From assembly GCF_046098205.1 (NCBI RefSeq), contig NZ_JBJURJ010000005.1, positions 248,001 through 312,000 on the forward strand: a stretch of 64,000 bases of DNA, read 5' to 3'. Origin of the DNA: Paenibacillus_AR mesotrionivorans (GTDB lineage Bacteria; Bacillota; Bacilli; Paenibacillales; NBRC-103111). Position 1 is the stretch's first letter. Each line of letters opens with the position of its first letter. This document shows, piece after piece, positions 44,200 through 52,783 of the stretch. The notes under the pieces are model-generated. The model was not told where the DNA came from. It worked only from the letters and a program-made list of their open reading frames with translations, and searched no databases. Position numbers and translations under genes: made by a program.

Positions 44200-45183
44200 A
44201 TGGATACCGGAACACATCTTGTCTTCGGTCTTGGCCTTGCCGGTCTGGCCCATATTGATCCTGTCGTCGCCCAAAACTCCACTGTCGCATTCGCCGTTTT
44301 GTTGGGAACCGTACTCGGGCAGCAGGCTCCTGACCTGGACACCCTGTTTCGTTTGAAGGGAAATGCCATATACATCCGCCAGCACCGCGGAACGTCCCAT
44401 TCGATTCCGGTGCTGCTCCTATGGGCCCTGCTGATCACCGCCGCCATCGGCTTGGTTATTCCAGGCCTGCCGCTCCTGCATGTGGGGTTGTGGACGCTGT
44501 TAGCCGTTGTGGTCCATGTGGCCACCGATTTGTTCAACACGTATGGAACCCAAGCCGTCAAACCGTTCTCACGAAAATGGATATCGTGGAACATCATCCA
44601 TATTTTTGATCCGTTTATCTTCGTCTCCCATCTGACCGCCATTTTCCTGTGGGCCTTCAAGCTGGCGGAGCCGCAAACCATATTTCCCGTTTTGTACAGT
44701 CTCATTATCCTGTATTACATCTGGAGGACCCTGCACCACTTCTTCCTCGAGCGAAGTCTGCACATCAAAGACAAGGATTATATGCCCGGAGACCGCTACT
44801 ATCTCATTCCGACCATCAACTTGTACGCTTGGAATGTGATGAAGCAGCATGCGGACGGCTCTTACACCATCGGCGAATTGAAGCAAAAACGTCTGATCTG
44901 GCTGGATACGGCTCAATGCGCCTGCCACCCTGCCGTGGATGCCTCCAAGTCCCATCCGGATGTGGCCGCCTTCCTGTATTTTTCGTCCTTTGCCTGTGCC
45001 GAGCTGAAGGAGCATGAATGGGGCTATGAGGTCCGTTGGGCCGATGTCCGGTACCGCCACCGCAAGCAGTATCCCTTTGTAGCCGCGGTGCTGCTTGACC
45101 GGGATATGAACCCCATTGATTCCTATGTGGGCTGGCTTTCCGAATCCCGGCTGTACAAGAAGCTGCGTCTGGATACCCCCTGA
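44200..45183 (+). CDS. YfhP-like membrane-bound metal-dependent hydrolase
   Basis: A 327-residue protein of the YdjM/YfhP family. The N-terminal membrane part has the conserved MDTGTHLVFGLGLAG, LGQQAPDLD and HRGTSHS motifs with metal-binding His and Asp, followed by four or five hydrophobic helices with VVHVATDLFNTYGTQ. The C-terminal 130 residues are soluble. Bacillus YfhP is of this type, and its role is unclear. A GGAGG site lies 12 bases upstream. A terminator follows. Confidence 0.88.
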   Translation: MDTGTHLVFGLGLAGLAHIDPVVAQNSTVAFAVLLGTVLGQQAPDLDTLFRLKGNAIYIRQHRGTSHSIPVLLLWALLITAAIGLVIPGLPLLHVGLWTLLAVVVHVATDLFNTYGTQAVKPFSRKWISWNIIHIFDPFIFVSHLTAIFLWAFKLAEPQTIFPVLYSLIILYYIWRTLHHFFLERSLHIKDKDYMPGDRYYLIPTINLYAWNVMKQHADGSYTIGELKQKRLIWLDTAQCACHPAVDASKSHPDVAAFLYFSSFACAELKEHEWGYEVRWADVRYRHRKQYPFVAAVLLDRDMNPIDSYVGWLSESRLYKKLRLDTP

Positions 45184-45196
45184 TTTCATTCAAATA

Positions 45197-45243
45197 AACC
45201 CGGAACCTGCGAGCGTAAGCTGTTCGCCGGTCCGGGTTTTTTG
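45197..45243 (+). terminator. Intrinsic terminator of the yfhP-like gene
   Basis: AACCCGGA pairs with TCCGGGTT and is followed by TTTTGC; the loop is long but GC-paired. Confidence 0.75.
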
Positions 45244-45291
45244 CTTCCTTTTTATAAATTTATGTTATAATCATTCTAATAAACAAAGCAA

Positions 45292-45320
45292 AAGCAGCTC
45301 CCCACTAAAGGAGAGCTGCC
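45292..45320 (-). terminator. Intrinsic terminator of the first SASP gene
   Basis: GCAGCTCTCC and GGGGAGCTGC form a stem on the minus strand followed by TTTTGCTTTG. Confidence 0.75.
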
Positions 45321-45362
45321 CGCTTATTTCGGTTAAGCATCTTCAAAGCGCTTTGCGCTTAA

Positions 45363-45584
45363 TTAAAACTTACCTGCAAGAGATTGCTCAGCGATTTGTA
45401 CCAAACGACGGGTGATGTGGCCGCCGATTGCGCCAGTATCGCGCGTAGCCATGAATCCATAGTAACCGTCTTGAGGAATTTGGATGCCCAACTCTTGGGC
45501 TACCTCATATTTCAGCTGATCCAAAGCTTGGCTTGCTTGAGGAACCACCAGAGTGTTGCTGTTGCGAGATTGTCCAGTACCCAT
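45363..45584 (-). CDS. Alpha/beta-type small acid-soluble spore protein
   Basis: A 73-residue alpha/beta SASP that coats DNA in the dormant spore. The conserved blocks are LVVPQASQALDQLKYEVAQE, containing the GPR protease cleavage region YEVAQELGI, and DGYYGFMATRDTGAIGGHIT. It is almost identical to the product at 48958-49182. AAGGAG lies 11-12 bases before the ATG, and a sigma-G-type promoter lies at 45654-45684. It is a single gene with its own terminator. Confidence 0.97.
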   Translation of the reverse strand: MGTGQSRNSNTLVVPQASQALDQLKYEVAQELGIQIPQDGYYGFMATRDTGAIGGHITRRLVQIAEQSLAGKF

Positions 45585-45653
45585 TGCGTAAGCACTCCTT
45601 TCAATCTGGTTATCTTAGTTGGATTAGCAAGCTCTCTTTCAAGCTTGCAAACT

Positions 45654-45684
45654 TATTATGGCAGCGTTAGCCGGACAATATTCA
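45654..45684 (-). promoter_or_regulatory. Sigma-G promoter of the first SASP gene
   Basis: On the minus strand TGAATA (45684-45679) and CATAATA (45660-45654), 18 bp apart, match the sigma-G consensus TGMATA and CATACTA with one mismatch. Confidence 0.7.
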
Positions 45685-45704
45685 TGAAAGCTCAACATTT
45701 TTTT

Positions 45705-45748
45705 AGGGCGTGTCCTGATAACTCCAAGCGGGTTATCGGACACGCCCT
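45705..45748. repeat. Long inverted repeat between the SASP gene and the small membrane-protein gene
   Basis: AGGGCGTGTCCTGATAAC and GTTATCGGACACGCCCT are inverted copies with one extra base and a loop of 9 nt. No T run follows on the plus strand, and on the minus strand an A run follows, so it is not a standard terminator. Confidence 0.7.
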
Positions 45749-45808
45749 GGGATGGGGAAACTCCCGGCACTACGGTTCATCACGCTTTCAATACGAGGGG
45801 GAGAAGAG

Positions 45809-46003
45809 ATGCCGCGGTGGATGGCTCTGTTGTTCGCGAGTATCGGAATCTTACTTCTGGTGGGTGTCAGCTTCTTTATCAGTCTGCGCAATCCGTGGGG
45901 GGTTGTCCTATGCGGTGTGGCGGCTTTCCTGTGGATCGGCTTCGGCTTCGGGATGAAGGCGAAGATGAGACGGAAGCAGGAGGCGCTGGGCAGGCAATCT
46001 TAA
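45809..46003 (+). CDS. Small two-helix membrane protein (DUF5325-like)
   Basis: A 64-residue protein with two hydrophobic segments (MALLFASIGILLLVGVSFFIS and WGVVLCGVAAFLWIGFGFGM) and a basic tail (KAKMRRKQEALGR). It resembles the DUF5325/YlaF-type membrane proteins in size and layout, an assignment made from memory of the family and only moderately sure. GAGGGGGAG lies three to six bases before the ATG. A shared terminator with trpS follows. Confidence 0.7.
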   Translation: MPRWMALLFASIGILLLVGVSFFISLRNPWGVVLCGVAAFLWIGFGFGMKAKMRRKQEALGRQS

Positions 46004-46050
46004 AGACATCTTAGCCCGGACAGTCCTAGCCTGAACACTTCAGCACTACC

Positions 46051-46093
46051 AAAAGACCCGTTGAAGCCTTGAGGGCTCCAGCGGGTCTTTTTG
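46051..46093. terminator. Bidirectional terminator between the small membrane-protein gene and trpS
   Basis: AAAAGACCCG and CGGGTCTTTTT with inner AGCC/GGCT pairing make a stem usable on both strands. Confidence 0.85.
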
Positions 46094-46111
46094 ATTTATT
46101 GCACATATCCT

Positions 46112-47095
46112 TTAAGGAAGCAGGAAGCCCATCTTCTCCTTGACCGCATTGACCATCGGTGCTGCTTTGGCTGACGCCTTCTCTGCACCGGAGCGGAGAA
46201 TGGCAGGAATCTCGCCGCTTTCCCGGATGGCCTTGTAGCGCTCCTGCATAGGCGCCAGCGCCGCTACTACCACATCGGCCAAATCCTTCTTGAAGGCGCC
46301 ATACCCCTGGCTCTCATAACGTGCTTCCACGTCCTTCAGCGTGAGACCCGAGCATTGGGTGTAAATGCTCATCAGGTTGGAAACCTCAGGCTTTTCCGCC
46401 GGATCAAACCGCACCTCGCGGCCGGAGTCCGTAACCGCACGGGAAAGCTTCTTGCGGATTTCATCCGGAGTATCCAGGAGGGCAATATAACTGCCCGGGT
46501 TGGGATTGCTCTTGCTCATCTTTTTTGAAGCATCGTCCAAGGACATAATCCGTGCCCCTACCTGGGGAATGTACGGATCCGGCACCATGAAGGTTTGTCC
46601 ATACCGTTGGTTAAACCGTTGGGCCAAATCCCGGGTCAGCTCCAGATGCTGCTTCTGGTCCTCGCCTACCGGCACCAGATCGGCATTGTACAGAAGAATG
46701 TCCGCCGCCATAAGGGACGGATACACGAACAACCCCGCTCCTACCGAATCCTTGCCTGCCGCCTTGTCCTTAAACTGGGTCATCCGCTCCAGCTCGCCCA
46801 TATAGGTCAGGGTGGTCATCAGCCACCCCAGCTCGGCATGCTCCTTCACATGCGACTGCATGAAGATGGCCGCCTTATTCGGATCAATGCCGGCTGCCAC
46901 ATACAGCGCCACGATCATTTCCGTCTGTTCACGGAGCGCCGCGGGATCCTGGGGAACGGTAACGGCATGGAGATCCACGCCCATAAAGAAGCAATTATAA
47001 TCCTCCTGCAGCGCCACGTAGTTCTTAATGGCCCCGATGTAATTGCCGATGGTCAGCTTGCCGCTGGGTTGAATGCCGGAAAGCACAGTTTTCAT
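46112..47095 (-). CDS. trpS: Tryptophanyl-tRNA synthetase
   Basis: A 327-residue class I aminoacyl-tRNA synthetase that charges tRNA-Trp. The HIGH-type motif is in QPSGKLTIGNYIG and KMSKS in DASKKMSKSNPNPG. Length is typical. GGAGGGG lies seven bases before the ATG. A T-box leader with a TGG specifier lies directly upstream, so the gene is controlled by uncharged tRNA-Trp. Confidence 0.97.
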   Translation of the reverse strand: MKTVLSGIQPSGKLTIGNYIGAIKNYVALQEDYNCFFMGVDLHAVTVPQDPAALREQTEMIVALYVAAGIDPNKAAIFMQSHVKEHAELGWLMTTLTYMGELERMTQFKDKAAGKDSVGAGLFVYPSLMAADILLYNADLVPVGEDQKQHLELTRDLAQRFNQRYGQTFMVPDPYIPQVGARIMSLDDASKKMSKSNPNPGSYIALLDTPDEIRKKLSRAVTDSGREVRFDPAEKPEVSNLMSIYTQCSGLTLKDVEARYESQGYGAFKKDLADVVVAALAPMQERYKAIRESGEIPAILRSGAEKASAKAAPMVNAVKEKMGFLLP

Positions 47096-47096
47096 G

Positions 47097-47420
47097 GGAA
47101 TTGCCCCTCCTCATATTCACTTGAATAACGCTTTTTTTCAACACAAAAAGGCCTGCCGCCGCAAGGGACGAAAGACCGTGGTGCCACCCTCATTCGTTTG
47201 CCCGGGCCGTACGGCCGGATACAAACCTTTGAACGTTCCGCTAACGGGGAACAGCCGGCTGGGGCTCTCCCGGCTTGCGGGAGAAGCAGTCTGCTCAAGG
47301 ACCCATTCGTCTGGCGCGCTCCACCGGTTTCCAGCAACCACCGGCTCTCTGAAGAAGCGAAATCCGACTACTTTTTCCTCTCATCGCATCCAGTATGCGT
47401 ATGCCTCTGAATGAACCCTA
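47097..47420 (-). promoter_or_regulatory. T-box riboswitch of trpS
   Basis: The minus-strand leader contains the T-box AGGGTGGCACCACGG (47190-47176), the Stem I elements GATGCGATGAGAGG and AGAGAGCCGGTGG, and a specifier-loop stretch GAATGGGTCC in which TGG is the Trp codon. A GC-rich hairpin ending CCTTTTT (about 47147-47178) is the terminator that uncharged tRNA-Trp would prevent. Confidence 0.93.
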
Positions 47421-47421
47421 T

Positions 47422-47449
47422 TTTATACTGTGCCGCCGCATAAAGTCAA
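47422..47449 (-). promoter_or_regulatory. Promoter of the trpS T-box leader
   Basis: On the minus strand TTGACT (47449-47444) and TATAAA (47427-47422), 16 bp apart, precede the leader. Confidence 0.65.
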
Positions 47450-47507
47450 TCACCGCCTGCATAGGCTTAAACAAGCCCTTAAGCCTGTCTCAAGGAGGTA
47501 ACCTGCC

Positions 47508-48509
47508 ATGCAAGCCGCATTTCTGCGCTGGGCACCACCGGCCATGGGCCTGGGCAGCTGCATTCTGTTAATTCTGATTGCGGCCACCAGACCACTGCCT
47601 GACTGGTCAATCCTGCTGCCGGTCTTAACCGGTCCCTTCGGCACCATTTTTCTCGGCATCATCCTCGACGCCCTGCCTTTTATGCTGATGGGGGTGATTC
47701 TTTCCTCCATCCTTCATCTGGCCGTGTCCGAGCATGTGATTCGCCGGCTGATCCCGAAGAATCCCATTCTCGGCATTGTGTTCGCCTGTTCCCTCGGACT
47801 CCTGTTTCCCGTATGCGAATGCGGCATGGTGCCCATTGTCCGCCGGCTGATGAATAAGGGGATGCCCGTCTATATGGCAGCTGTGTTTTTGCTGGCGGGT
47901 CCGGTGTTGAATCCCGTCGCGTTTGCCTCTACCCTCATGGCCTTCGGTTCCATACCCGAAATGGCTTATGCCCGGATGGGGCTTGCCTTTGCTGTTGCAG
48001 CCTTCACGGGGCTTTGTTTGTACCGCTATGCCGTGCGTTCTCCCCTCCGCCATTCTCTGGCCGGGCAGCGCGGGGAGCATGTCCATACCCACAGAAGCTT
48101 TTTGGAGGGAATACTGCGGCACGGGTCCGATGAATTTTTTGAGATGGGCAAATATCTGATCCTGGGGGCCGGGGCCACGGCTCTGATGCAAATCTTGGTC
48201 AGCCCCTCCAGCCTGTCCTCCATCGGCCACAGCGGGATGACCGCCCATCTTTTTATGGCGGGGCTGGCGTATGCCCTGTCCCTTTGTTCCTCGTCCGATG
48301 CCTTTGTAGCTGCCTCCTTTGTGCCCGCCTTTTCCAAAAGCTCGCTGCTGACCTTTCTGGTGTTAGGCCCCATGATCGATTTCAAAGGCACCCTGATGCT
48401 CCTCTCCGTGTTTAAGGTACGCTTCGTGCTGATCCTGTCGCTGATTGCCGGAGCCGCCATTATCGGCGGTGCGGTGGGACTGGGATGGCTCATTCCCGGA
48501 TTTTCATAA
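47508..48509 (+). CDS. Permease of the YcgR/YraQ (DUF318) family
   Basis: A 333-residue membrane protein with about eight hydrophobic helices in two related halves. The paired motifs are PVCECGMVPIVRRLMNKG with LAGPVLNPVAFAST in the first half, and SLCSSSDAFVAASF with LGPMIDFKGTLML in the second. It belongs to the putative two-component permease family whose second member is YcgQ, linked to metal or gas transport in some bacteria. AAGGAGG lies nine bases before the ATG. The YcgQ-like gene starts 10 bp later. Confidence 0.9.
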   Translation: MQAAFLRWAPPAMGLGSCILLILIAATRPLPDWSILLPVLTGPFGTIFLGIILDALPFMLMGVILSSILHLAVSEHVIRRLIPKNPILGIVFACSLGLLFPVCECGMVPIVRRLMNKGMPVYMAAVFLLAGPVLNPVAFASTLMAFGSIPEMAYARMGLAFAVAAFTGLCLYRYAVRSPLRHSLAGQRGEHVHTHRSFLEGILRHGSDEFFEMGKYLILGAGATALMQILVSPSSLSSIGHSGMTAHLFMAGLAYALSLCSSSDAFVAASFVPAFSKSSLLTFLVLGPMIDFKGTLMLLSVFKVRFVLILSLIAGAAIIGGAVGLGWLIPGFS

Positions 48510-48519
48510 AGGAGGACCC

Positions 48520-48861
48520 ATGAACAGAACCGATCTGGCCCGCGCTGTTCATTACGGCTGCCGTACGGCCATTCTGGCCGGCTTCGCCACATACATCCTG
48601 CTTCTGGTCCGCCATGGCGGTTTAGGGGAAAAGGTGGAGCCGGGAATGACCGTTATCGTGAAGCTTTCGGCTATAGGGCTGTATGCCTTGGCTGTCTGCC
48701 AGCTGTTTATGCTGGTGGAATCCGCCTGGGGAGGCTATGGCCGCCAGGAAGAGGATTGCGGCTGTGAGGAGAGTCCCCCGGCCGGTGTGGGAGCCTGGTT
48801 GAAATATGGCATCTTCCTGATACCTCTGGCCATCGGGATGCTGCAGCTGTGGAGGCTCTGA
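48520..48861 (+). CDS. Short YcgQ-like (TIGR03943 N-terminal) membrane protein
   Basis: A 113-residue protein with three hydrophobic segments and an acidic Cys-containing loop (EEDCGCEESPP), matching only the N-terminal membrane part of YcgQ/TIGR03943 proteins. The usual C-terminal extracytoplasmic domain, about half of the family protein, is missing: the frame ends at MLQLWRL before unrelated non-coding DNA. It follows the YcgR-like gene with GGAGG. Whether it is a natural short form or a truncation cannot be told. Confidence 0.75.
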   Translation: MNRTDLARAVHYGCRTAILAGFATYILLLVRHGGLGEKVEPGMTVIVKLSAIGLYALAVCQLFMLVESAWGGYGRQEEDCGCEESPPAGVGAWLKYGIFLIPLAIGMLQLWRL

Positions 48862-48905
48862 AACCGGCGGCAACCACGCAGGAACAAATTGGAAATTGAT
48901 TTGCA

Positions 48906-48935
48906 TGCATGATTTTCCCCTCCGCGACCATACTA
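48906..48935 (+). promoter_or_regulatory. Sigma-G promoter of the second SASP gene
   Basis: TGCATG (48906-48911) and CATACTA (48929-48935), 17 bp apart. The -10 is a perfect sigma-G match and the -35 has one mismatch. It lies 22 bp before the start codon. Confidence 0.75.
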
Positions 48936-48957
48936 GCATCAAACGGAGGTGATAATA

Positions 48958-49182
48958 ATGGGTGCAGGACAAAGTCGTTCCAGCAATACACTCGTAGTGC
49001 CTCAAGCCAGCAAAGCATTGGATCAAATGAAATACGAGGTAGCGCAAGAACTGGGCATTCAAATTCCTCAAGACGGATACTACGGCTTCATGGCTACTCG
49101 TGACACAGGCGCCATCGGTGGTCATATTACCCGCAAGCTCGTGCAAATAGCCGAGCAACAACTCTCCGGCAACGCCCGCTAA
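48958..49182 (+). CDS. Alpha/beta-type small acid-soluble spore protein
   Basis: A 74-residue alpha/beta SASP nearly identical to the product at 45363-45584, differing mainly near the ends (SRSSNTL, LSGNAR). It carries the GPR cleavage region YEVAQELGI and the DNA-binding block GFMATRDTGAIGGHIT. CGGAGGTG lies six bases before the ATG. It has its own sigma-G promoter and terminator. Confidence 0.97.
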   Translation: MGAGQSRSSNTLVVPQASKALDQMKYEVAQELGIQIPQDGYYGFMATRDTGAIGGHITRKLVQIAEQQLSGNAR

Positions 49183-49211
49183 TCGGACTTCTGCCGCAGC
49201 AGTACAAAGAA

Positions 49212-49248
49212 AAGAAGGGCCGGGATCACTCCCGGTCCTTCTTTTTTT
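49212..49248 (+). terminator. Intrinsic terminator of the second SASP gene
   Basis: AAGAAGGGCCGGGA and TCCCGGTCCTTCTT form a long stem with a 3-nt loop region, followed by TTTTT. Confidence 0.9.
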
Positions 49249-49359
49249 GCGGGTCACTGGTTGTGGTATGCCCCTATCAGGCACCCCAAAACCAGGTCCT
49301 TCGCCTCATGCTATCGGTTCCTTCCTAAAGTGACTCCAACGGGTGACAGATCAAACGCC

Positions 49360-49584
49360 TTATCTGGAGAACGGCGTAAATTCCTCACTGCCCAATTCAA
49401 GCAGCTTGGAAACGGGAATGCCCGTTTTGGCGTGCGCATCCATAACGGTGCTCTGCGGATGGCTTCTTACGTAGTCCCGCAGCTTCATGTACATCCGGTC
49501 ATGAGAAGTTTGGCACTCGCTGCAATAGTCGCTTTTCCCTCTTAAGAACAATATTCCGCAATGCTTGCAGTTCGCAAGTGTCAT
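49360..49584 (-). CDS. Small zinc-ribbon protein (YvyF-like)
   Basis: A 74-residue protein with a zinc ribbon CKHCG...CSEC in the first 25 residues, then a helical part with a possible helix-turn-helix (TVMDAHAKTGIPVSKLLELG). The arrangement recalls Bacillus YvyF, encoded in the late flagellar region, but no flagellar genes are near here. GGGGTG lies seven bases before the ATG. It stands alone. Confidence 0.7.
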   Translation of the reverse strand: MTLANCKHCGILFLRGKSDYCSECQTSHDRMYMKLRDYVRSHPQSTVMDAHAKTGIPVSKLLELGSEEFTPFSR

Positions 49585-49728
49585 CCCTTTTCACCCCGCT
49601 ATCCCTAAATTCCGTCAAACATGAAAAACCTTGATACTACAAGGTTAGCCCATATTCAACAGGCGCGGAAGTGTGGAAAGAACTAACGGAAAGAACTACT
49701 TACCCGAAGAAACAGGGAATGAAACGAA

Positions 49729-51522
49729 TCACTTTTCAGTAAGCTCCAAAAATTCCTCAATGTCCTTCAGGGACAACTCAATAGCCTGCAGCCAGAATTC
49801 CGGCTTGCTCAGGTCTACATTCAGATGTTTGGCTGCCAGATTCTCCACGCTCATGCTGCCGGTGTCTCGCAGGAGGTCCACATACCGCTCGCCGAACTCC
49901 TCGCCCTCTTCCTGCGCCCTGGCATAAATGCCTGAGCTGAAGAGGAACCCGAAGGTGTAGGGGAAATTGTAGAAAGGAACATCGGTAATATAGAAGTGAA
50001 GCTTGGACGCCCAAAAATGCGGGTGGTATTCCGACAGCATTCCGCAATAAGCCTCCTTCTGCGCCTCCAGCATTAGTTCGTTTAAGCGCTCCACGGATAC
50101 AAGCCCGCTTTTCCGCTCTTCATAAAAGCGCGTTTCAAAGATAAACCGGGCATGGATATTCATCATAAACGCCACAGTGTTCTGGATCTTCTGCTCCAGC
50201 AGGGCAATCTTCTCTTCCTTGTCTTCCGCCAGCTTCAGCGCCGCATCACTGACGATCATCTCGGCAAAGGTCGAGGCGGTTTCGGCCACGTTCATGGCAT
50301 ATTCCTGGGCCAGCGCAGGCATATCGTTCATCACATGCTGGTGGTACGCATGGCCCAGTTCATGGGCAAGGGTGGAAACATTGTCCATCGTACCGCTGTA
50401 GGTCATGAAAATCCGGGTTTCCTGCTTCAACGGGAAGGACGTGCAGAAGCCTCCCGGGCGTTTGCCGGGACGGTCCTCGCCCTCAATCCAGCCTTCCTCC
50501 AGAGCGGTCCGGGCAAATTCGGCCATCTTCGGGCTGAAGCGTCCGAATTGCTCCACAATCAGCTTGGCGCCTTCATCATAGGAGATATGTTTAGCGGTTT
50601 CTCCCAGAGGTGCAGGGACATCATGCCAGGCCAACCGGTCCAGCCCGAGGATCTGCGCCTTCCGCTCCAGATAACGCTTCACCGGCTCCTTGCTGCGGGA
50701 AACGGCATCCCACATGGCGTCCAGAGTTTCCGGCTTCATCCGGCACACGGACAGAGGCTCCTTCAGAATGGAATTCCAACCGCGGTGGCGGTACAGCTGC
50801 AGCCGGAAGCCGCCGAGACGGTTCAGGGCGTCTGCGCAATAATCCGCCTTCTCCCCCCAAGCTTCCTCCCACTTGCGGAACAGCTCCGCCCGAACCTTGC
50901 GGTCACCGGTATGCAGCTTGTTAAAGGCTTGTCCGGCGGATAGCTTCAGGTCCTTGCCATCCTCCTGATGCTGGATGGAGAAGTGGCTGACAACGGTATC
51001 ATACATGCTGCTCCAGCCATGATAACCGTCCACAGCCAGATCGGCAGCCAAGGCCTCCTGCTCCGGCGGAAGCTTCTCCCGCGCGGCGGTTCTCCGCTCA
51101 TCCAGATTGAAGGCGATGTGATCCCATTCCGGAATCCCCTTCAGCTCGGCCCATACATCATCCTCGATCCCCTTCAGAATCCGGTCCAGCTGGGTCAGCG
51201 CCGATTGGTAAGCGGCCAGTTGGGTTTTGATGCGGCCGTCCAGCTGCAGCGCTTTTTTGTCGGAGGTGTTGGCCGCAGCCAAACAGCCTACAAAGGATTC
51301 CGATTCCCGGACGCGGAACAGAATGGTTTGCATCAGCGAGACAGCTTCCATCAGCCCCCATGCGCCATCCTTGCTGGCAGGCGGCTCTCCGCCCTTCAGC
51401 TTGCGGGCCAGCTCGGCCACCAATTGGTCGGTTTCCTCCACGAATGCGCCGAACTCGGAGGAGGCGCTGCCTCCTTCAAAAATGCGGTCCATATTCCAGA
51501 CTTGCGGCAATGCCATTTTCAT
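49729..51522 (-). CDS. M3-family oligoendopeptidase (PepF-like)
   Basis: A 597-residue cytoplasmic zinc peptidase of family M3B that cleaves oligopeptides. The HEXXH motif is in TLAHELGHAYHQH, with the third ligand region NVAETASTFAEM downstream. The N-terminal helical domain and the ending KPEFWLQAIELSLKDIEEF are family-like. ATG 51522 (MKMALPQVWNMD) follows AAGGAAAGGTG; the longer open frame lacks a ribosome site. No neighbouring gene is co-oriented and close. Confidence 0.93.
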   Translation of the reverse strand: MKMALPQVWNMDRIFEGGSASSEFGAFVEETDQLVAELARKLKGGEPPASKDGAWGLMEAVSLMQTILFRVRESESFVGCLAAANTSDKKALQLDGRIKTQLAAYQSALTQLDRILKGIEDDVWAELKGIPEWDHIAFNLDERRTAAREKLPPEQEALAADLAVDGYHGWSSMYDTVVSHFSIQHQEDGKDLKLSAGQAFNKLHTGDRKVRAELFRKWEEAWGEKADYCADALNRLGGFRLQLYRHRGWNSILKEPLSVCRMKPETLDAMWDAVSRSKEPVKRYLERKAQILGLDRLAWHDVPAPLGETAKHISYDEGAKLIVEQFGRFSPKMAEFARTALEEGWIEGEDRPGKRPGGFCTSFPLKQETRIFMTYSGTMDNVSTLAHELGHAYHQHVMNDMPALAQEYAMNVAETASTFAEMIVSDAALKLAEDKEEKIALLEQKIQNTVAFMMNIHARFIFETRFYEERKSGLVSVERLNELMLEAQKEAYCGMLSEYHPHFWASKLHFYITDVPFYNFPYTFGFLFSSGIYARAQEEGEEFGERYVDLLRDTGSMSVENLAAKHLNVDLSKPEFWLQAIELSLKDIEEFLELTEK

Positions 51523-51832
51523 CGTATGTACACCTTTCCTTCGGTTAAAATAGTGTAAAGCTGCAATACCTTCATTAAACCACAATCCCGCCCTCAATGC
51601 GAAGCAGATCCTGGGTAAAAATGGGTTATACCCAACCTTTCCGCCTCATTCCAATCCGGTTGAATCCGGCGGATTCGGGTATGGTAATGGTAAGAGGGCA
51701 ATACTCACGCGAATGCCGGAGCATTATGGAAAAACTTGCGGCTTTGTCACCTCTTATGCTTAAATGAAAGCAACTCTTTGTGTCTGCTGGACCGACACAG
51801 TTTAATTCTTCCAAAATGGGATGGTGAGAGAG
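51523..51832. other. Intergenic region, nothing recognised
   Basis: About 310 bp between the divergent peptidase and lactate dehydrogenase genes. It must contain both promoters, but no strong element was identified apart from a short GGGTAAAAATGGGTTATACCC hairpin near 51615. Confidence 0.4.
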
Positions 51833-52783
51833 ATGCCGGATAAAAGCGCAAAAGCGACGCGCATTGCCGTAATCGGCACTGGCGCCGTAGGCTCCACAAC
51901 TGCGTACACCCTGCTGTTGCATAAGCGGATGTCCGAGTTGGTGCTGATCGATGTGAACAAGGACAAAGCCCGCGGCGACGCCTTGGACATGAACCACGGC
52001 CTTCCCTTTGTGGGTAATGTGCGGGTGTGGGCAGGGGATTACGAGGACTGCCGAGAAGCCGACATCATCGTGGTAACGGCCGGAGCCGCGCAGAAGCCCG
52101 GGGAAACCCGCCAGGACCTTCTGAAGCGCAACGTGAAAATCTTCGAAAGCATAATTGAAAATGTCACGAAATACAATACAACGGGCATTCTTTTGATCGC
52201 CACCAATCCGGTGGATGTCCTTTCTTACTTCTCCTGGAAAAAATCCGGCTGGCCCGCTAACCGGGTTATCGGCTCGGGCACGCTCTTGGACAGCGCCCGC
52301 TTCCGTTATCTCATCGCCGAAGAGCTGAATATCGACCCCCGCAGCGTCCATGCCCATATTATCGGCGAGCATGGAGACTCCGAGCTTCCGGTCTGGAGCC
52401 GGGCCAATGTGGCGGGCCTCCAGGTGGATATTCCCCGTGCAAGGCAGGAGGAGATCTTCCAGAATACCCGGGATGCCGCCTACGAAATCATCAGCGCCAA
52501 AGGCGCCACCTTCTATGCCATCGCCTTGGCACTGGACCGGATTTGCGCGGCGATTCTCCGCAACGAGCAGTCCGTATTGACGGTATCCACCCTGATCTCC
52601 GGGCATTATGATCTGGAGGAGGTTTACCTGGGGGTACCTTGTATTGTGGACCACAGCGGCGTCCGGGAGATTCTTGACCTGGAGCTGAGTGCGGAGGAGC
52701 AGGAGCTTCTCCGGAAATCAGCCCGTACGTTGAAGAGCCACATCGATGAAATCTCCGTGGGGAAGGATGCGGATGCTCCGTGA
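51833..52783 (+). CDS. ldh: L-lactate dehydrogenase
   Basis: A 316-residue NAD-dependent dehydrogenase that reduces pyruvate to L-lactate. The Rossmann start is IAVIGTGAVGSTTAYTL; the substrate loop AAQKPGETRQDLL has Gln where malate dehydrogenases have Arg; the catalytic His is in IIGEHGDSELPVWS. ATG 51833 is preferred over 51821 on ribosome-site spacing. Its stop overlaps the start of the yycC-like gene, so the three genes to 53198 form one overlapping unit. Confidence 0.95.
   Translation: MPDKSAKATRIAVIGTGAVGSTTAYTLLLHKRMSELVLIDVNKDKARGDALDMNHGLPFVGNVRVWAGDYEDCREADIIVVTAGAAQKPGETRQDLLKRNVKIFESIIENVTKYNTTGILLIATNPVDVLSYFSWKKSGWPANRVIGSGTLLDSARFRYLIAEELNIDPRSVHAHIIGEHGDSELPVWSRANVAGLQVDIPRARQEEIFQNTRDAAYEIISAKGATFYAIALALDRICAAILRNEQSVLTVSTLISGHYDLEEVYLGVPCIVDHSGVREILDLELSAEEQELLRKSARTLKSHIDEISVGKDADAP

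Noticed and set aside
44569..45189. 206-codon open frame on the minus strand
   Set aside because: Shadow of the YfhP-like gene; no ribosome site or family match.
48622..49284. 220-codon open frame on the minus strand
   Set aside because: Runs antisense across the YcgQ-like gene, the sigma-G promoter and the SASP gene, all well supported.
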